64,000 nt of DNA from Reticulitermes speratus (GCA_021186555.1 JAJKFL010000011.1:399001-463000); one strand, 5' to 3'; positions 35,935 through 48,237 are shown, counted from the stretch's first letter. The notes: generated by a model from the sequence alone, not told the origin. Program-made: numbers and translations.

Positions 35935-36470
35935 CTTTTGTGCCTGCGGTTGTTCATGGTCGCCATGGGTAAGAAGAACTCAAAATGGAATATGTAAGCG
36001 TGCTACTGTCGTAGGACTGCTATAGATATGGCACCAATGGTAACGTACGGCATAGTAGCGTAGAATTATTGAATGATTTGTGACTAGCAATATAGATGAT
36101 CGCAGATGACAGTAGATTGTGTCAGCCGGTCGAATTGCTAGGGGTTGGACGCCATTGGGGGCTGTTACATTACGTAACTCATTCTGTTGCTACGCGGAAG
36201 TACTGAACCGGTTACGTAACCTTTGGATAGACGTAACTGCTGTTGCTACGTGAGGTGCCTGAGGGCAACGTACAGTGAGTGGAGACCTGATCACTGTGTG
36301 CCGGTAAACAACAGAGTATGATGTACTGAAAATGTTAAATTTAATTTTGTTATATACTGTATTTTGTCATGGAAAGGCAGCTTTGATTAGTCCTAGGTGA
36401 CTAGTGATACAGGGCTAGAGTACAGATTGTTGTATGACTGGGGAATTGCTCCTGTGTTTCGGTAGTCAAG

Positions 36471-37793
36471 ATGAACCCGAACTATTTGTTGAGGGATGAG
36501 CTTCAGTACGAGTTGGCATCCAGGGGCCTGAATAGTTCAGGGGACGTGCAGTTTCTGCGTAAAATCTTTCGTGTTGTACTAGCGGATGGAGTTCCTAGCC
36601 TTGCGAGTTATCTGGCGCAAGACAGTTTTGAAGTTCTGTATCGCTGCGCGTGTAGTAAGTTGGGGGAATTGGAAGCATTGTATAATCAATTGGAAAAAGA
36701 GGCATTACCCCCTGTCTCCCGTATGAGGACTAGAATTGCCCGTTTTTGGAACCGTATCAGGCATTTAGAGGATTTGTGTCCGGAGGTTGCAGGCAATCAG
36801 CGTGACGAGGTTTCCAGTCTAGCAGCCCGGTTAGCGGCGGTTGAACGAGAGTTCCTGCTCCCAGGGAACGATGTACGTGATCTTGCATCGGAAGATGGTG
36901 AACAACTACCGAATGGAAACACCACCGAAGGACGCGAACAGGATATGCCGAGGGACGGGTTAGGTATTTCCGCAAATACCGTAAGTAGCGAAGCTGATCA
37001 GCAGCTTAGAGGTCGGGCTTTATCTAGTCATTTTTGCGGTGGAAGAGACGCGGTCACTCAATCTAACTCCAGTATTTTCGGTAAATTACCACATCCTATA
37101 GAGGGTTTATTAAAGAGATTGCCTCGAATAAATGGATTACAGGTCGACCAACTACTTGTGTTTTTGACGGAGGTGATTAGGATTCGTGACCTTTCTATGC
37201 TTACTGATGTACAGTTACTCGAGTTAATTTTTCCATATTGCCTGGACGCGGTAGCGAGGAAAGTAATGGCAGCGTTACAGGGTGCTTGGGAATTTGAGCG
37301 TCTCCATAGGGAGCTATTAGAGTGCTTTATTCCGCGGCGGTTATTTGATCAGTTACGTCGGGAAAAGTACGAGCGGTTGCAGCGAGAAGGAGAAACATTC
37401 GCTATGTATATTTGTTCAGTTAAGGACGCGGCGAGAGTTCTGAGATTGCCTGTGTCGGAGCGCGACGTAGTAAATAATATTATAGAGGGTTTGGCTCCTA
37501 CGCAGCGTTCCAGCTTTGTCTTTCAGGCAAAGCCGACTAACTACAGGGATTTAGATCAGTTAGCCATCTTGGATCAGAATCTCACTTTCGCTAACCAGCA
37601 GCGCCAGGCCGAGATACGTAGGGACGTAGGGCGGCGTAGTGAGGCCGTTGGCTGTGAGGGGCGGCAATACGTGGGTCCAGATTATAAGCGGCCAACGGAA
37701 GGGCGGTTTGCGTACGCTAGCAAACGTTGTTATCGCTGTAAGGAAGTAGGTCACTTGCAGCGAGATTGCCCCCGAGGTAAGGCACGTAGGTAA
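36471..37793 (+). CDS. Gag polyprotein of LTR retrotransposon (440 aa)
   Basis: An uninterrupted ORF starting at ATG in a good context (AAGATGA) after a leader of about 560 nt. The N-terminus (residues 1-20) has a SAP-like helix pattern (LLRDELQYELASRG). Residues about 205-360 look like a retrotransposon capsid: FERLHRELLECFIPRRLFDQ, then a Q/R-rich helix and GETFAMYI. The C-terminus has one CCHC zinc knuckle with Cys420, Cys423, His428 and Cys433, in a basic tail. It should form the particle that packages the element RNA. The ORF ends in TAA without a frameshift partner, and nothing pol-like follows. Its intactness, despite the dead LINE around it, fits recent insertion. A domesticated host gene is unlikely because the LTRs, primer site and target duplication are all present. 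Confidence 0.92.
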   Translation: MNPNYLLRDELQYELASRGLNSSGDVQFLRKIFRVVLADGVPSLASYLAQDSFEVLYRCACSKLGELEALYNQLEKEALPPVSRMRTRIARFWNRIRHLEDLCPEVAGNQRDEVSSLAARLAAVEREFLLPGNDVRDLASEDGEQLPNGNTTEGREQDMPRDGLGISANTVSSEADQQLRGRALSSHFCGGRDAVTQSNSSIFGKLPHPIEGLLKRLPRINGLQVDQLLVFLTEVIRIRDLSMLTDVQLLELIFPYCLDAVARKVMAALQGAWEFERLHRELLECFIPRRLFDQLRREKYERLQREGETFAMYICSVKDAARVLRLPVSERDVVNNIIEGLAPTQRSSFVFQAKPTNYRDLDQLAILDQNLTFANQQRQAEIRRDVGRRSEAVGCEGRQYVGPDYKRPTEGRFAYASKRCYRCKEVGHLQRDCPRGKARR

Positions 37794-38780
37794 TGTGGCT
37801 GCGAGGAGCGGAGTGGACTGGGCGTGGTGTTGAGCAGGGAGAGACGCAGTGGTAAGCCCAAACTGCTGCGTCTTTCGTGTTCATCGTGGCTCAGAATCGT
37901 ACTCTGGTCTCCGGGTGGATGTTTGATTTAGGGCGAGGGGTGGTGCTAAAACTCGTATCGTCAGGCCGAGGTACGAGATTTGCCGAATTCCGGTACCCCT
38001 TGTTGAGCTCGTAGTTTCATCTTTTGTCTTTAGCTTTTGCTCATCTCTCGCAGATAAAACCTGCTTTCCATGACTAGTCATGATTTTGTATTATGTATGT
38101 TCGGTTATTTACACACATATTCAGTTATTATTATGTACAACAGTTAATGTAATTGTTTGAAATGTCATGTATTGTGAATTGTTGTCACAGCGATGTACTG
38201 GTGATTTGGTCCAGTGTTGTAACATATTTTCATTGTTGTATGAAGTCAAATGTTTGTGCTGTGTTGAGCGCATGGAATTACTTGTCCAAAAGAGGAAGGT
38301 TTGCTCTGGCTAGGGTGTCATGATTAGATACTTATGAACCCAAAGTTTCAGAACCCTTCCATCCTATGATGCGCGCCGGGTGATCCGAATCATCAGAACA
38401 TCGGGGCGAAGGGCATCACTCGGTTGGTATGGATCCCGCTGGCAACCGTAGTGCGTCACCTCGGAGGACGGGGGACAGTTGGCCCGTAAGCAAAAAGGAA
38501 GGAGCAGCGAATCTACTGCGGTAGGAGAAGTACGAAGCAGGCTGATGGACCACCGAGGAGGCGGTGGCAGGACAGTGAGCTTGTACGGAAGGCGGCCCGC
38601 AGGACTTAACTGGCACATGTGGTGCATAAGCAGGGGTCAGCCGATGGATGGTGTAGTGACATTACAGTGGACTATTATGTATAGCCAAATGACACTACCG
38701 ATTATTCTCCAACAGTGTGCAGTGCAACGCAGTGTACTTTCTTTAAAAATACCAACACGTCTGGTTTTGGAGGTCGGGGT
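37794..38780 (+). other. Non-coding 3' part of the LTR element
   Basis: About 990 bp between gag and the 3' LTR. No pol motif was found in any frame, and the short frames here are not convincing. The last bases before the LTR (GGTTTTGGAGGTCGGGGT) are G-rich and may be a poor polypurine tract. Confidence 0.7.
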
Positions 38781-39309
38781 TGTGCCGGGAGTTTTCCCAG
38801 CACGCCCTGCGGTACTCGAACCACGGACTTTCGTCGCGCGCATCAATCCCCTCCTACTTGGTTCCCCTCCATTTCCCCTCCTCTCCTGAGTTTACTTCCT
38901 ACCTGTGCGTGATTGTGGAAAGCACTCTGAACCTAGCCGTCTACTAGTAACATCTAAATTTCGTCTCGGCCATGGGGGCAAAATTCTGTCCAGCAGTGAG
39001 TTGGTGAGGTCGGAGTCCCTTGGCGGTCGTCGTGGTCCCGGTCTTTGGTTTTGTTGGGTTTAGCCCCACGACGACGTCAAGGTACATTATTTTGGTATGT
39101 ATGTGCACAAGTAATTGCTTGATTAGTCTCCGTCGGGTATTTTGTATTTATTGTTTTATTGTATGTTGTTGGTTAAAATATATAGTTATGATTTGTTCGA
39201 TATATTGTATTTTTGTTGTGTGCGCATCTCGGCTTATCTGCGGGGCCCAGCATAGTAGAGCAGATATAGCAGAGAGGGGTAGCCCAGAAAAGAGAGGGAC
39301 CCCGGTGCA
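38781..39309 (+). repeat. 3' long terminal repeat
   Basis: Partner of the LTR at 35380-35908: same length (529 bp), two substitutions. It is followed by the GTAG duplication at 39310-39313. Confidence 0.97.
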
Positions 39310-39313
39310 GTAG
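39310..39313. repeat. Target-site duplication GTAG, right
   Basis: Second copy of the 4-bp duplication, directly after the terminal CA of the 3' LTR. LINE sequence resumes with it. Confidence 0.8.
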
Positions 39314-41660
39314 GCTTCGGTGTAAGTGTCTACGATTTGCTGCAGTTATTCTGGAGTTCTGGCGATTAGTGCACAGTCATCTGCATACATTAAATCTGTT
39401 ATGAAACAGGTCCGGGTCTTCAGTATGGTTCTGAGTCGCGCCAAGTTGAAGGTCTCCATCGAGGCGATATCTAAAGCCGATACCTCTCACCTTTGATTTC
39501 ATATCTACAATAATGGAAAGTGCTGCCATGAACATGTTAATAACAGTGGAGCAATAACGCAGCACTGCCTTACTCCCGTCAGGGTTAGAAATGGGTTAGA
39601 GATCTTTCCATTATGCGAGACTCTCGCCAAGTTGTCTTCATGCAGGCTTTTGCAAATCGCTACGAACTTGGGAGAAACACCAAACCGAGACAGTACTCTC
39701 CAGAGTGCCTCTCGACTAATTTAGTCAAAAGCCTTCGTGATGTCGATGAAGGCAATGAATAAGTTCTCCTGATGTTCAATTGTTTTCTCCTGTAACTGTC
39801 GTAAAATGAAAATCGAGTCAGTTGTGGATCTGTTGGGACGGAAACCACTTTGTGTTTGTGGCAGTATTCGATCACTGTAAGGTGTAAGTCGATTGGCCAT
39901 TATTCTAGTGAAGACTTTGCCAGTTACAGCTAGGAGCGAGATACCTCTGTAGCTACCGCAATCTGCTGCGTCACCTTTGTTTTTGTATATGTTCACAGTA
40001 ATGGCGTCACGAAAATCTTGAGGCACTTCTTCCCCTTCCCAAATGAGATTGAAAAGAGATTTGAGATGTGGGGTGATTTCTGAATCCAATGTTTTTAGGA
40101 TTTCCTCCACTATTCCATCAGTGCCAGCTGCCTTAGTATTCTTCATCTGGGCAAGAGCCTTCACAATCTCTTCTTCTCTGATAGGATTGTCCAACGCGTG
40201 GTAAGTCGGATATTGAGGTATTAGGTTGATTACTTCATAATCAACGATGTTCTGTTGATTATGAATGGAGGAATAATGTTCCTTCCAGCGTTCTAAGATT
40301 TGTTGTTCATCGTTGAGCAGATTACCAGAACTGTCTTCAAGGGGGCAGACTGTCTTCTTTTGAATAGGTCCATAGATTTCCTTGATGACCTCGAAAAACC
40401 GGCGACTGTCATGTTGGTCTGCGTACGCCTGGATTTCTTTGGCTTTCTCTTTCCACCAACGGTTCTTAATTGCTCTGTTGTCTATTCGAGCGTTCAGCTT
40501 CAGAGAAGCGTAATTATTAAGTGTGTTGAGATTGTTTAATGTATCTCGGAAGGCACGGTGCTTACGATGCAGCATCTCGTCGATTTGCGCTCTGCTGCAG
40601 TTATACCAATCTTCGCTTTCCTTTATCTTCTCCGTGCCCAGTATCAGTCTGCAGCATTCCACGACAACGTTTCTAAGCTGTCCCCAGAGTGTGTTGAGAT
40701 CAGACTGAGCGGATTCTAGGTTAGCCGAGATTAGACCAGCTTGAGTCGCTGCTTTCAGTTGTTCTTTTGTCACAGGAGAGGATAGTCTCTAAATTTTGAA
40801 ACGCTGTTTTGGAGTTGTGGTCTTTCTGTACGCGTGTTTATGCGCAATGCGTAGATCTAGTTTGCATATTAAAATACGATGATCCGTCCAGCACTCTACG
40901 TCCAGGCGGGCCTTAGTCGACAGTACTTCCTTAACATCCTTTCTTCGAACAATGATGTAATCTAAAGTGTGCCAGTGGCCTGACCGTGGATGGCGTCAGG
41001 TTCCTTTAAATTTGTTATGCTGACGGAACATGGTATTAGTTATGCAAAAATCATGTTCGGCACACATACTCAGCAACAGTTCACCATTATCGTTCTTGTT
41101 GCCCAGGCCATGTCTTCCTATCACTCCTGGCCAGATATCGTAATCTCTTCCAACGCGTGCATTAAAATCGCCAAGTAGGATAATTCTATCCCCATTTGGA
41201 GTACTTCGAAGAGCTCTCTCTAGTTCCTGGTAGAAGGCTACCTTGGCTTCAAAGTTAGCATCAAGCGTGGGAGCATATGCACAGATTAAGGTGATGTGTT
41301 CTTGTTTAAGGATTCTTATTCTCAGGGAGATAAGTCTCTCCGAAATTCCATATGGCACCTGGTTCAACTTGGAGGCAATGGAGTTTTTAACTGCAAATCC
41401 AACTTCATGTAGAGATTTCTTTTTTCTGGGTGATACCCTTTCCCGAAAAAGGTATAGTTCTCCTCTTTTAAGCTTCCCTCCCCTCCGAGCCTGTTTTCAC
41501 TTAAGGCAGCAATATCGATGTCCAATTTTTCTAGTTCTCTGTCTATTATGGCTGTTTTTCTTTCCGGATGTTTGGACTGAGTGGTGTCAAGAAGAGTCCG
41601 GACATTCCATGTTGCTACTTTTAAAAACTTTCGATGACGCGCTCGCTCGGGCACCTTCCC
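39314..41660 (-). pseudogene. LINE, 5' part: APE endonuclease and reverse transcriptase, disabled
   Basis: On the minus strand from about 41654 it reads as an APE endonuclease. Landmarks are VATWNVRTLLD, LDIDIAALSENRL, YAPTLDANF, GDFNARVGRDYDIWPG and WTDHRIL. A reverse transcriptase follows (KAAGTDGIVEEIL, IYKNKGDAADCGSYRGISLL, FRPNRSTTDSIFILRQ, FIAFIDITKAFD, and YADD at 39387-39376). The two enzymes would nick the target and copy the element RNA. The frame is broken by a shift near 41365, a stop at about 40996 in place of an expected Trp, a stop near 40790, one at 39721 and one shortly after YADD. The LTR element then splits it. The C-terminus continues at 35379-34574. Confidence 0.9.
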
Positions 41661-41739
41661 CCGGAGATCCGAACGGGAAGGTAGTTTATCCTGTGGTATA
41701 ACCGTGGCACAAACACGATATTTTCCTCTTCAAATCCCA

Positions 41740-41890
41740 CCCAGCCACCAATTCAAGAGGTACCGAGGGTCCTTTCACTGCGGGTAGAGCGGCTGAGTCG
41801 CGAAGCTGACACATCACCCTATAAACTACTGAGGTTAAGAATAAGTGAAGCTATACTTCAACTCCCCCCATATTCCCTTAGAGCTGCACT
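41740..41890. mobile_element. Unclassified dispersed repeat
   Basis: Contains GCGGGTAGAGCGGCTGAGTC (tRNA-like), CACCCTATAAACTACTGAGG and TTAAGAATAAGTGAAGC. These relate it to 13740, 15680 and 21130. Confidence 0.4.
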
Positions 41891-42004
41891 GGTACAGCTT
41901 TATCTTCACCTTAGCCTGCGTGCTATATTTACCGCCCATAGCAATTTATCTTCATATGAACAAAATATGCTTGCGGGTTCTAGTGTTCTGGGATGTGTCA
42001 TTGT

Positions 42005-42115
42005 ATCAGGACTACTTGACCGTTGAAGATGAAGGCATTACTATTCTTCGAAACGTCGGGAACCACTCACCCAATGACAAGTGTTCTATCCCAGAAGTCT
42101 TGACTCTTCAGCAAC
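42005..42115 (+). mobile_element. Hairpin-bearing dispersed retroposon, fragment
   Basis: GACCGTTGAAGATGAAGGCA, then TTCGAAACGTCGGG, then a TGTTCTATCCCAGAAGTC block. It is one of the clearer copies. The 14-bp minisatellite starts about 20 bp downstream. Confidence 0.65.
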
Positions 42116-42134
42116 ATTGCTATGAGAGCCTTAA

Positions 42135-42418
42135 ATATGGCAGTCTGTATATGGCAGTCTGTATATGGCAGTCTGTATATGGCAGTCTGTATATGGCAGT
42201 CTGTATATGGCAGTCTGTATATGGCAGTCTGTATATGGCAGTCTGTATATGGCAGTCTGTATATGGCAGTCTGTATATGGCAGTCTGTATATGGCAGTCT
42301 GTATATGGCAGTCTGTATATGGCAGTCTGTATATGGCAGTCTGTATATGGCAGTCTGTATATGGCAGTCTGTATATGGCAGTCTGTATATGGCAGTCTGT
42401 ATATGGCAGTCTGTATAT
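42135..42418. repeat. 14-bp minisatellite
   Basis: About 20 identical copies of TATATGGCAGTCTG. The period is not a multiple of 3, yet six frames remain open because the unit has no stop in most registers. No variation is seen, so amplification is recent. Confidence 0.97.
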
Positions 42419-43337
42419 GCAGATAAGAACATTGCAGAGCTCCAGACACAACGCAGTTACTGTTACATCGCTCCGTCACTTCCTCTCCCTCAGACACATA
42501 TATTCACCACAGGACAAAGACCCTCAATGCACCCCCCTCTGCACCCTGCACTCAAAAAGCTTTCTTCCTGATATTCACTGGCATGAAAGCGCTTTGTGAC
42601 CCGCTGCGACCTCCAAGCGTTCACAGCAATGAAGGAGATTCAAGACGAACACTCTCATGCCTTTCTTCGAGACGTCTCTCAGTTACGGTACATAAAATAC
42701 AGATGTCATCAGAGGGCCACCCAAGGGCGGGGGCTATCCTGCTGCAGCCCACCACAATCGAAAATTAAAAAAAAAACACAGATTTTGTAGGCACGATAAT
42801 TTAAAACTTTATACGTGATTTACCCTTCGGCCGAAATCAGCCATTGAAATCGGTTGATGACTAATACATTAAAGTTTTGAAAAATAAAATGAAGAAACTT
42901 AGGAAGACTTTGATGAAATTAAAAAAAAAAGATTAGACCTTGTGATTTAAATTAGGTGAGTCATGAAACATGTAGTTGTATTTGTATGTATATAAATGCA
43001 GTGCAATGTTACGTTACAGTTATGCTTAAGACGTGATTTCATAACATAGTTTTCAAAATCAAACATTATTCATATATAGACTCAGGATCAGCCCCCCCCC
43101 TCCAGTGAAAAATTCTGAGTGCGCATCCTAGATGGCATAGCAATAGCAAAAGAACTACGATTCTGGAACCAGTGCTTAAGATGTGGGCGTATACAAGTTA
43201 GGAACAGCAAACAGCTGATGTCAGGACACGAATATTAGACAAGCTTGACAGGGACTGTACTGTGTGCTGTCTGAATGAAAACGGGTCCGCAGGAAAGAGG
43301 AAATATCGACATAAATAGGATCGATTATTTTTAGCAC
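42419..43337. other. Unassigned intronic stretch
   Basis: No supported gene. CTTCGGCCGAAATCAGCC with TCGGTTGATGAC (42827-42861) is hairpin-like. A run of C (43093-43101) is present. Confidence 0.5.
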
Positions 43338-44329
43338 GTTCTTGTTACTAAGTGTAAAATGGGGAAGATTACTAAGTTCTTGTTACTAAGTGTAAAATGG
43401 GGAAGATTACTAAGTTCTTGTTACTAAGTGTAAAATGGGGAAGATTACTAAGTTCTTGTTACTAAGTGTAAAATGGGGAAGATTACTAAGTTCTTGTTAC
43501 TAAGTGTAAAATGGGGAAGATTACTAAGTTCTTGTTACTAAGTGTAAAATGGGGAAGATTACTAAGTTCTTGTTACTAAGTGTAAAATGGGGAAGATTAC
43601 TAAGTTCTTGTTACTAAGTGTAAAATGGGGAAGATTACTAAGTTCTTGTTACTAAGTGTAAAATGGGGAAGATTACTAAGTTCTTGTTACTAAGTGTAAA
43701 ATGGGGAAGATTACTAAGTTCTTGTTACTAAGTGTAAAATGGGGAAGATTACTAAGTTCTTGTTACTAAGTGTAAAATGGGGAAGATTACTAAGTTCTTG
43801 TACTAAGTGTAAAATGGGGAAAGATTACTAAGTTCTTGTTACTAAGTGTAAAATGGGGAAGATTACTAAGTTCTTGTTACTAAGTGTAAAATGGGGAAGA
43901 TTACTAAGTTCTTGTTACTAAGTGTAAAATGGGGAAGATTACTAAGTTCTTGTTACTAAGTGTAAAATGGGGAAGATTACTAAGTTCTTGTTACTAAGTG
44001 TAAAATGGGGAAGATTACTAAGTTCTTGTTACTAAGTGTAAAATGGGGAAGATTACTAAGTTCTTGTTACTAAGTGTAAAATGGGGAAGATTACTAAGTT
44101 CTTGTTACTAAGTGTAAAATGGGGAAGATTACTAAGTTCTTGTTACTAAGTGTAAAATGGGGAAGATTACTAAGTTCTTGTTACTAAGTGTAAAATGGGG
44201 AAAGATTACTAAGTTCTTGTTACTAAGTGTAAAATGGGGAAGATTACTAAGTTCTTGTTACTAAGTGTAAAATGGGGAAGATTACTAAGTTCTTGTTACT
44301 AAGTGTAAAATGGGGAAGATTACTAAGTG
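43338..44329. repeat. 38-bp minisatellite
   Basis: About 26 copies of a 38-bp unit (TAAGTTCTTGTTACTAAGTG plus TAAAATGGGGAAGATTAC). Nearly all are identical. Exceptions are single-base indels near 43801, 43819 and 44200. The unit has stops in all frames. Confidence 0.97.
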
Positions 44330-45944
44330 CTTGCACTTAGTCTCATATTTTAACAATGTAGAAATAAAATAGTAACAATTATATTTTCGACCGCATCAGG
44401 CAACACATATTTAGTTTTTTGTTAACATTTGGCAGAATAATGAGAGGGCGTAGCTTTCACTGCACTAGTTAGACTGAATGTCATGATCTTGAACTCAGAT
44501 GCCGGTTTTGGTAGTCTACAGCATCTCAATATAAACTGTACATGTGTAGACACACACAGGTCTACAGAATTTGGCAGGCTTCGTGAACAACGCATATCAG
44601 AAAATTTAATTGATATGTCAGTTGTGGAAATTAAAACATTACACCTAATTTGTTTAAAAACAATAAATGCCTTCTTAACCCTTTCCAACACAGCAGTTAC
44701 TACATAGTAAATTTACTGTAGCTTTAAATATTGCGCCTTTTCCTCACACAGTCGGTGTACGTGGCTTTGCGAATGTTACAATAGAAGGTGACTATTTGCC
44801 TACACAGCACTGACATGCTGATCTTTCTAATAGAGACACAACATGTCTTTGCGAAGTATAAACTGAAATTTTACGTACTACTTGGAAGGAATAGCTGCTT
44901 AAGGGGGTTAGGAAGAGTATGGCCAAAAGAGCACTATTTTGACACTATATTGACACTATATTGACAAAGAAAATACAAAACTTGATAATTAAATGAACTT
45001 TTACACCCGTTCATGTATGGACAAACTGGGCGACAAAAGAAACTAGAAAGAGCGAAATGTGAGACCTTTACTGGGTAGAGCAGAAGGGATTGGATCAAGT
45101 TGGGAACAACCTACTGAAATCCGATCAAATGTAAGTTTACGATATTATTAAAACCGCTAAGAATTATTCCAATCCAAAAGTCTAGCTACAAAACAAACAC
45201 CAACAAGCACATTAAGAAGGCTGAACACGTTGTGCACATTGAGACAAAACATGGAGACATCAGCAACATCTGACAGTTCCACAAACAGACAGACGACAAA
45301 GATGTGCACACATAGGTCACCTGTTATGTCCTGGCCGGTGAAGTACCTAGTGCAGCTGGCAGACGGGCCTACTCTGTACGTCAGATGGCAATTTGTTTTG
45401 TCTCTTCTGCCAATGAGCTATCGCTATCGCTATGAAGTGACTCGCTCCTAACCTCTCCTTTCAAAACTTCACCGGCCAAAAACGAAAAGATGACTTACAT
45501 GTATATGCATGGTACACACATAGAACTACTTGGGCCTAGGGACGGCGTTACACGTACAAACATGCAGACGCTAGCATGCAATGTTTATACTCCTGTTCAG
45601 CTTCAAATGTGGGGTGCTATTTTATTGATCGAAATATTTTTATTTAGTCAATATAAAAACAACCTGTAGAACCGTACTTATCTGTACACTTTAGAGACGC
45701 AGTGTTCACCGTGAAACATTGATTGGTGTGTCCTCCTTCATGTTAGATGAACTGTTGAATTACAGTGACAGAAGTTCAGTATAGCTTAAAATTTTACAGA
45801 GAAAGTGAGAAAAACTTGTGTATAATTATATCTTTCAAATCATCAGTAATGTGACGTTATGTATGAGAAGCAGAACAAAGTGACACAGATTTACATGTAC
45901 TCGTATACAGGTTCTATGAACAAGCCACCTCGCGTATTTATAAT
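44330..45944. other. Unassigned intronic stretch
   Basis: Small frames (at most 89 codons) without coding character. 45350-45480 contains a moderately GC-rich segment with direct repeats CTATCG; no family is recognised. Confidence 0.5.
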
Positions 45945-47281
45945 GCGTGCGTATTAGGACAGAGCACCTTTATTAGAACACGTGCGTATTAGGACAGAGC
46001 ACCTTTATTAGTAAACGTGCGTATTAGGACAGAGCACCTTTATTAGAACACGTACGTATTAGTACAGAGCACCTTTATTAGAACACGTACGTATTAGACA
46101 GAGCACCTTTATTAGTACACGTGCGTATTAGGACAGAGCACCTTTATTAGAATACGTACGTATTAGGACAGAGCACCTTTATTAGTACAACGTACGTATT
46201 AGGACAGAGCACCTTTATTAGAACACGTACGTATTAGGACAGAGCACCTTTATTAGTACACGTGCGTATTAGGACAGAGCACCTTTATTAGAACACGTAC
46301 GTATTAGGACAGAGCACCTTTATTAGTACACGTGCGTATTAGGACAGAGCACCTTTATTAGAACACGTGCGTATTAGGACAGAGCACCTTTATTAGATAC
46401 ACGTGCGTATTAGGACAGAGCACCTTTATTAGTACACGTGCGTATTAGGACAGAGCACCTTTATTAGTACACGTGCGTATTAGGACAGAGCACCTTTATT
46501 AGTACACGTGCGTATTAGGACAGAGCACCTTTATTAGAACACGTACGTATTAGGACAGAGCACCTTTATTAGACACGTGCGTATTAGGACAGAGCACCTT
46601 TATTAGTACACGTGCGTATTAGGACAGAGCACCTTTATTAGTACACGTACGTATTAGGACAGAGCACCTTTATTAGAACACGTACGTATTAGGACAGAGC
46701 ACCTTTATTAGAACACGTACTTATTAGGACAGAGCACCTTTATTAGAACACGTACGTATTAGGACAGAGCACCTTTATTAGTACACGTACGTATTAGGAC
46801 AGAGCATCTTTATTAGTACACGTACGTATTAGGACAGAGTACCTTTATTAGAACACGTACGTATTAGGACAGAGCACCTTTATTGGAACACGTACGTATT
46901 AGGACAGAGCACCTTTATTAGAACACGTACGTATTAGGACAGAGCACCTTTATTAGAACACGTACGTATTAGGACAGAGCACCTTTATTAGAACACGTAC
47001 GTATTAGGACAGAGCACCTTTATTAGAACACGTACGTATTAGGACAGAGCACCTTTATTAGAACACGTACGTATTAGGGCAGAGCACCTTTATTAGAACA
47101 CGTACGTATTAGGACAGAGCACCTTTATTAGAACACGTACGTATTAGGGCAGAGCACCTTTATTAGAACACGTACGTATTAGGACAGAGCACCTTTATTA
47201 GAACACGTACGTATTAGGGCAGAGCACCTTTATTAGAACACGTACGTATTAGGACAGAGCACCTTTATTAGAACACGTACG
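45945..47281. repeat. 35-bp minisatellite
   Basis: About 38 copies of a 35-bp unit (CGTACGTATTAGGACAGAGC plus ACCTTTATTAGAACA). The left half mixes GTGCGT/GTACGT and AGTAC/AGAAC forms. The right half is dominated by one form, with a two-unit GGGC/GGAC alternation at 47070-47230. It shares GTACGTNTTAGGACAGA with the array at 48238-49037. Confidence 0.97.
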
Positions 47282-48039
47282 CCGCCAACTGCCTTCCGCT
47301 AATCGGCTAACAAGATAAACGGTTCAAGTTACAGCTGTAGCAAGATAGCGATAGGCTGCCGTAAATAGGAGGTTGGAGAGTCGACATAATGACAAGCTTC
47401 ATAATCTGTAGGTTTTGTCAAACGTTAGTAGGACTAATAAGATGGGCCAGGCGAGTAGCACGAACGGAAGCTATCAGAAATGCGTATACAATTTTTGTCG
47501 GAAAATATTGAAAGGAAGTGGTTAATTGGCAGAAAGGGATGTAAATTAAGGATAATGTTAAAGTGGATTTTAAAATGTAGACTGAAATGTTCAGATAGGG
47601 ACCTATGGCGGGGGCTTGTGAACACGGCAATGAAAATTCGATTTACATAAAAAGAGAGGAAATTCTTGAGTTGCTGAGCGACAAGTATCTTCTCAATATG
47701 GCACTATCTTCACGAAGATAATTACTTAAAACCGACCTATTAGAACATCGCCGTCAGCCAGTAAAATCAAAACGTCCCTTAATATTCTCAACACAATTTC
47801 ATAGTTTTCACTGTAGGTTTTCCACAGTAATACTGACAGAGCAAAACTTTCTGTATTCAAAAATCCTTTCCAAAATAATTAAAGACATAAGCTCTCTACT
47901 TAAGCACTTAGTGTATAAAATTGATTCAAGCCTAAACAATGAAAGACAAACAAATGTTTTGAATTTAAGGACTACATACTATTTTATTATTCTTGAGGTT
48001 GTATCGAGACTGTGTGCTTAACTGCAACATCTAATGAGT
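47282..48039. other. Unassigned intronic stretch
   Basis: AT-rich; no gene, RNA or repeat family is recognised. Confidence 0.5.
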
Positions 48040-48215
48040 CCATTTTCCATCCCCGGGATCAAAGGTCAATGAATATGGTGCACTGGTGGAATGACAACGA
48101 GAAAAACAAACTGATTGAAGAAAAACCTGTCTCCTTGTCACTTTGTCTACCCAGAGTCCCATACGAACTGTCCCGTCACTTGACCCGGATCTATGCCCTG
48201 AGATTCTGCTGCCTT
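48040..48215 (-). mobile_element. Probable diverged tRNA-SINE, family 2
   Basis: CTGGTGGAATGACAACGAGAAAAAC, AACCTGTCTCCTTGTCACTTTGTC, AGAGTCCCATACGAACTG and TTGACCCGGATCTATGC follow, in order, the reverse complement of the family 2 body (compare 21735-21830). Box B is degraded. Confidence 0.55.
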
Positions 48216-48237
48216 ACATTGGAAAGAGCAGTTGAAA

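Larger units (their letters stand above)
35380..39309 (+). mobile_element. Gag-only LTR retrotransposon inserted in a LINE
   Basis: A 3,930-bp element. It comprises a 529-bp LTR, a primer-binding site, a 560-bp leader, one gag ORF, about 990 bp of apparently non-coding sequence and a second 529-bp LTR, all bounded by a 4-bp GTAG duplication. No protease, reverse transcriptase, RNase H or integrase is present, and there is no room for them. It must use proteins from a related autonomous element. The 4-bp duplication, TG...CA ends and zinc-knuckle gag suggest a Ty3/gypsy-type relative, by inference. Near-identical LTRs and an intact gag show recent insertion. It interrupts the LINE just after its YADD box. 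Confidence 0.93.

Noticed and set aside
36471..37793. Zinc-knuckle protein as a domesticated host gene
   Set aside because: It lies between two nearly identical LTRs with primer site and target duplication, so it is the gag of a young element.
42067..42599. Six overlapping frames around 42135-42418
   Set aside because: They are produced by the 14-bp array, which lacks stops in most registers.
45945..47281. Telomere-like TTAGG repeats
   Set aside because: TTAGG occurs once per 35-bp unit, not in tandem, so this is not telomeric DNA.
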